Source: an uncultured Pseudomonadota bacterium
Lineage (GTDB): Bacteria; Pseudomonadota; Gammaproteobacteria; Steroidobacterales; Steroidobacteraceae
Length of the DNA: 64,000 nt
Reading direction: 5' to 3'
Assembly: GCA_903879335.1 (NCBI GenBank)
Contig: CAIRLC010000022.1
Span: 62,001-126,000, forward strand
Part shown: positions 60,790 through 64,000 of the stretch, one piece after another
Layout of the letters: the number at the start of each line of letters is the position of its first letter
How positions within the stretch are numbered: position 1 is the stretch's first letter
Notes under the pieces: model-generated
Told to the model about the DNA's origin: nothing
Seen by the model: the letters and a program-made list of their open reading frames with translations, nothing else
Database searches by the model: none
Position numbers and translations under genes: made by a program

Positions 60790-61821
60790 ATGGCATCTTC
60801 GCCACGCCCGCTGGTAATGAGATGCGGGGCGCTCGGTGACATGGTGCTCCTCACGCCGTTCATCCGGCGTCTGGCAGAGCGCCACGGTGACTTGGTTGAC
60901 CTCGTGTCCTCTGGACCGTGGACGCAGCCTTTGTTGGCAGGACAGCCGGGTGTCGGTGAGATCCACCTGCTGGAGAGTCGGCGGCGCCCGTATTGGTTCG
61001 GGCCGGACCAATGGCGGGTCGTGCGGGCCTTAAAAGCCCGTGGTCCACGGCCCACTTGGTTTCTCGACACCGGGGGCGTTGGTCGTCACCTGCTGACGCG
61101 TGCTGGGATTGAAAATGAGTGGATCGTGGATGCCGATGACTATCCACGCTTAGGTGACGAGCACATTATCCAGCGCTTCGATCGTATTGCCGCCCGACTG
61201 CCTAAAGCGCTCGGTGGCACACAAGCGGCGCCCTATTCACTCCGCGGTACGGCACTGACCGTGGCCGATGCCGCCCGAAGCGATGTCGACCAGTGGCTGG
61301 CAGCACGCCAACTTCAGAATCGGCCGCTGTTGCTCATTCAGGCCGGCAACAAGCGCACGATGCGCCGCGGCGATCGCCGTCGCGCTAGCAATACCAAGTA
61401 CTGGCCTGAAGATCGTTGGGCGGCAGTCATCGATAGACTCGCTGAACTCCATCCGAATCACGCCATTTTATTGCTCGGCGTGCCGAGCGAGGCGGCTCTG
61501 AACGACGAGATTTTGGCCCATGTCCGTTGCACGCAGGCTCAAAATGCTGCCGATGATCTCCCGATACCTCGACTTGCAGCGCTCATGCAGCGCGCCCAAG
61601 CCATGATCACCGTCGATACCGGGCCGGCCCACGTGGGCGCTGCGGTGGGTTTACCGATGCTGGTCTTGTTCGGCGCGATCGAACCGGCGCTCTACCAGCC
61701 TTGGGGCGCAGATTCGAGCCCTGTACGTTCTGTCTGCGCGACTCCAAGTGGGCCGCTTGAGGGCTTAGCGTTGGCCACTGTACTTGAGCGGCTCGTAGAT
61801 CTACCGCTACGGAAGACCTGA
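60790..61821 (+). CDS. Glycosyltransferase family 9 (heptosyltransferase-like)
   Basis: GT9 enzymes move heptose from ADP-heptose to LPS core. The 343-residue protein has the N-terminal 'VMRCGALGDMVLLTPFIRRL' and the C-terminal donor site 'MITVDTGPAHVGAAVGLPMLVLFG'. It is most likely an LPS-core heptosyltransferase, but the exact acceptor cannot be told. It follows hemL by 8 bases, so the two are probably cotranscribed. Confidence 0.87.
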   Translation: MASSPRPLVMRCGALGDMVLLTPFIRRLAERHGDLVDLVSSGPWTQPLLAGQPGVGEIHLLESRRRPYWFGPDQWRVVRALKARGPRPTWFLDTGGVGRHLLTRAGIENEWIVDADDYPRLGDEHIIQRFDRIAARLPKALGGTQAAPYSLRGTALTVADAARSDVDQWLAARQLQNRPLLLIQAGNKRTMRRGDRRRASNTKYWPEDRWAAVIDRLAELHPNHAILLLGVPSEAALNDEILAHVRCTQAQNAADDLPIPRLAALMQRAQAMITVDTGPAHVGAAVGLPMLVLFGAIEPALYQPWGADSSPVRSVCATPSGPLEGLALATVLERLVDLPLRKT

Positions 61822-61861
61822 TCCGGTTGCACTGCGCCGGGCGCTCGGCTACGGTCTCAGC

Positions 61862-62752
61862 ATGCGTGCTTTTTTCTGGTTCGTTGCCGCCATTGTGCTC
61901 TCGTTGCTCATTGCGACGGCCTTGGCATACCCCGCCTATGTGCTGATTCACCCGCTGCAAGGGGTCTGGCGGTTCGACAAAATTGCCTCCAGATTGTTCG
62001 ACGTCCTCCTGCTGGGCCTCATCGTTCTCGTGCTCAAGAGATTGCAATTGCGTGGCGCCGCGGCTTGGGGCTGGCAAGTGCCCGCCGCCCGCGGACGTCG
62101 ACAATTCACGTTCGGCGTGATTTTAGGCATCGCGTCTATGTTGCCGGTCTCACTGGCTATGGTGCTGCTCGGGGTGCGTCCGTTGGACCCTCAGTTGAAT
62201 CTGCCCATGCTGGGTAACGCGCTGATCGCCGGGGTTGGCTCAGGTCTTGTTGTCGGCCTCGTAGAAGAAACGTTGTTTCGTGGCCTGATCCAAGGCGCAG
62301 TCATTCAACACTCAGGCCGGGTAATGGCCGGTGTGGTGTCGGTATCCGCCTTGTTTGCTGCGCTGCATTTTCTCGCTAGCGTGCACATCCCGCATGAAGC
62401 CGTTACTCCAGCGAGCGGACTGGTTCTTCTGACCGGCACATTGGCTGAGTTGAGCCATCCACTCAACATCGTGGACTCATTTCTGGCGCTATTCGGCGTC
62501 GGCCTCATCACCGGCATCGCGCGCCAGTGGACAGGCAACATCCTGCTCGCAGCCGGCTTGCATGCAGGCTGGGTCTTTGTGATGCGCACCACCATTGGCA
62601 TCACCCTACTGCCAGAAAACAGCCCTCATGGTTGGCTATTAAGCCGACATGATGGCTATACCGGCTGGTTGGTCGTGTTTTTTGTCGTAGGCATGCTGAT
62701 GATCGGCTACGCCGCCAAACACTCAATCCGTACGCTATTGCGCGCGACCTGA
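61862..62752 (+). CDS. CPBP family intramembrane metalloprotease
   Basis: CPBP (Abi/Rce1-like) proteins are membrane-embedded metalloproteases. The 296-residue protein has about eight hydrophobic helices. The catalytic motif EETLFRG is at residues 135-141, the second motif holds His in 'FAALHFLASV', and the last His is in 'GLHAGWVFVMRT'. Function is unknown. Its 3' end overlaps the convergent LON-domain gene by 18 nt. Confidence 0.87.
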   Translation: MRAFFWFVAAIVLSLLIATALAYPAYVLIHPLQGVWRFDKIASRLFDVLLLGLIVLVLKRLQLRGAAAWGWQVPAARGRRQFTFGVILGIASMLPVSLAMVLLGVRPLDPQLNLPMLGNALIAGVGSGLVVGLVEETLFRGLIQGAVIQHSGRVMAGVVSVSALFAALHFLASVHIPHEAVTPASGLVLLTGTLAELSHPLNIVDSFLALFGVGLITGIARQWTGNILLAAGLHAGWVFVMRTTIGITLLPENSPHGWLLSRHDGYTGWLVVFFVVGMLMIGYAAKHSIRTLLRAT

Positions 62753-63355
62753 CGACGACTGCATGCTCCCTGCGCCATCTAAACGCACGAGAGGAGCGAG
62801 GTAGCGCAGGCGAGTGATCGGATCATCCATCTCCAATAGTCCCTGCCGCACCGGCGGATCAAAAGGCGCCAGTTCGGCTAAGCGATTGCCCACCCAACGC
62901 GCATCGTCATAACGCGGTGTCAGCCACTGACCATAGACCGGCGGCAGTTGGGGGTATAGGTGGCGAAGTGCGGTCACAAGATGCTCACAATCCTCTGGGA
63001 CTCCGACCACTGCTTCTTCCGAAACATCTTCCACATCTGCGACATGCAGACCATCGGCTTCGCGCCAGGTCTCAATAATCTTGACGCGCTCAGCACCGAC
63101 ACACGTGAGACCAAGCAAACCGTCTTCCAGCCGATCAAAGTCGACAATTCGCGCTTCGGTGCCAATCATCGCCGTACTGACAGAACTGCCACCAGCCTCA
63201 CTGCCATTCATCAGCAACATCACGCCAAAACCCGTGCCGTCCCGCATGCAGCGACCCACCATGTCGACATAGCGCGGCTCGAATATTCTGAGCGCCAGCG
63301 GTCCGCCGGGAAAAAGCACTGTGCCGAGCGGGAAGAGTGGTAATCGCCGTTTCAC
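62735..63355 (-). CDS. LON substrate-binding domain protein
   Basis: This 206-residue protein contains only the N-terminal substrate-binding domain of Lon protease and no ATPase or peptidase part. The family start 'RLPLFPLGTVLFPGGPLALRIFEPRY' type sequence is followed by 'GFGVMLL' and 'GTEARIVDFDRLEDGLLGL'. Its role is not known; such stand-alone domains are common in proteobacteria. It overlaps mpl by 4 nt as ATGA, so the pair is coupled. Confidence 0.9.
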   Translation of the reverse strand: MKRRLPLFPLGTVLFPGGPLALRIFEPRYVDMVGRCMRDGTGFGVMLLMNGSEAGGSSVSTAMIGTEARIVDFDRLEDGLLGLTCVGAERVKIIETWREADGLHVADVEDVSEEAVVGVPEDCEHLVTALRHLYPQLPPVYGQWLTPRYDDARWVGNRLAELAPFDPPVRQGLLEMDDPITRLRYLAPLVRLDGAGSMQSSSGRAQ

Positions 63356-64000
63356 AAAACAACTCCAAATCGTTGCAAGAGTCGCTGATGGATGCCGCCA
63401 AAACCGCCATTACTCATCACCAACACATGGTCACCCGGTTGCGCGATGCTGGCAATGGCGTCCACCATCGGTTCTATTCCATCGATGACTCGGGCACGAT
63501 CACCCAAGGGGGCCATCGCGCTGTGCACGTCCCAGCCCAAGCCGCTCGGAGCATGAATGAAGATTGCGTCGGCGTCGCCTAGCGATCCAGCCAATGTCTC
63601 TCGGTGCACACCCAATTTCATTGTGGCTGAGCGCGGCTCCAACACCGCCAGCAAGCGGGCGCCACCGATTCGACCGCGCAGCGCCGCAATGGTTGCTGCT
63701 ATCGCCGTGGGATGATGCGCGAAGTCGTCGTAGACCGTGACTCCACCCGCTTCCCCCAATCGTTCTAATCGACGTCGTGCGTTTCGAAACTCGCGAAGCG
63801 CCTGCAGCGAAATGCCGACAGGGACACCGGCATGACGGGCCGCCAGAATCGCCGCCAATGCATTCTCTGCATTATGAGCACCGATCAAGTCCCACTGCGT
63901 CTCCCCCACCTTCTCGCGACCGTCATAGACGGCGAATGAACTCCAATCGGCAGCAGACGCTTCGACCCGCCAGGCGTCCTGCGCTGAGGAACCAAACCGC
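63352..64000 (-). CDS. mpl: UDP-MurNAc:L-Ala-gamma-D-Glu-meso-DAP ligase Mpl, N-terminal part outside window
   Basis: Mpl returns tripeptide released from old cell wall to UDP-MurNAc. The frame is open to the window edge, so about 215 residues of the C-terminal part are seen. The Mur-ligase motifs 'GAHNAENALAAILAARHAGV', 'VYDDFAHHPTAIAATI' and 'LAVLEPRSATMKLG' and the C-terminal 'LVMSNGGFGGIHQRLL' are typical for Mpl. Together with murE it shows that the DAP-type wall is both made and recycled. Confidence 0.95.
   Translation of the reverse strand, partial: RFGSSAQDAWRVEASAADWSSFAVYDGREKVGETQWDLIGAHNAENALAAILAARHAGVPVGISLQALREFRNARRRLERLGEAGGVTVYDDFAHHPTAIAATIAALRGRIGGARLLAVLEPRSATMKLGVHRETLAGSLGDADAIFIHAPSGLGWDVHSAMAPLGDRARVIDGIEPMVDAIASIAQPGDHVLVMSNGGFGGIHQRLLQRFGVVL

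Overview
The window is a gene-dense stretch of a Gammaproteobacterium chromosome of moderately high GC. It codes for a diderm envelope: LPS precursor and transport genes, meso-DAP-type peptidoglycan enzymes, a cytochrome bc1 complex, sigma-54 and SspB. I cannot name the genus. The long run from secA to rapZ follows the gene order I recall from Pseudomonas and Xanthomonas-like genomes, but several genes usual in that order are missing, so the lineage looks compact. No tRNA, rRNA, mobile element or CRISPR array was seen.

Layout. 1-6 kb: the 3' part of a prolyl oligopeptidase, coupled to a membrane-anchored winged-helix/beta-propeller protein; then a Nudix hydrolase, a frameshifted cobyric acid synthase and a GNAT acetyltransferase. 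6-28 kb (minus strand): the division and cell-wall cluster mraZ-rsmH-ftsL-ftsI-murE-murF-mraY-murD-ftsW-murG-murC-murB-ddl-ftsQ-ftsA-ftsZ-lpxC, then secA, with a DUF721 gene facing away between lpxC and secA. Most junctions up to ftsQ overlap by 4 nt. A sigma-70 promoter and three TGGGA boxes at 10-bp spacing precede mraZ. 28.4-32 kb: RNase P RNA, rsmI, an LpoA-like protein reduced to its C-terminal domain, a DUF938 methyltransferase and sspB. 32-37.4 kb: petABC, a DegS-type protease, murA, ibaG. 37.5-43.7 kb: kdsD-kdsC-lptC-lptA-lptB-rpoN-hpf-rapZ. 43.6-50 kb: patatin-like phospholipase, peroxiredoxin, a MoxR/VWA pair and a penicillin-acylase family protein. 50-55.8 kb: a tkt-gap-pgk-pyk carbon-metabolism operon. 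55.9-58.6 kb: metK and ahcY with an S-adenosylhomocysteine riboswitch between them. 58.6-64 kb: a CpdA-like phosphoesterase, hemL, a GT9 glycosyltransferase, a CPBP protease, a LON-domain protein and the C-terminal part of mpl.

Main points for a second look. SecA carries an extra domain of about 90 residues that reads as a PDZ fold, inside its preprotein-binding region, and also two tandem SEC-C zinc motifs. cobQ has a single-base frameshift that separates its Walker A motif from the rest. LpoA has lost its N-terminal domain and any visible lipoprotein signal. sspA, ptsN, yraN/diaA/yraP, the mla genes and hisGDC are missing from their usual places.
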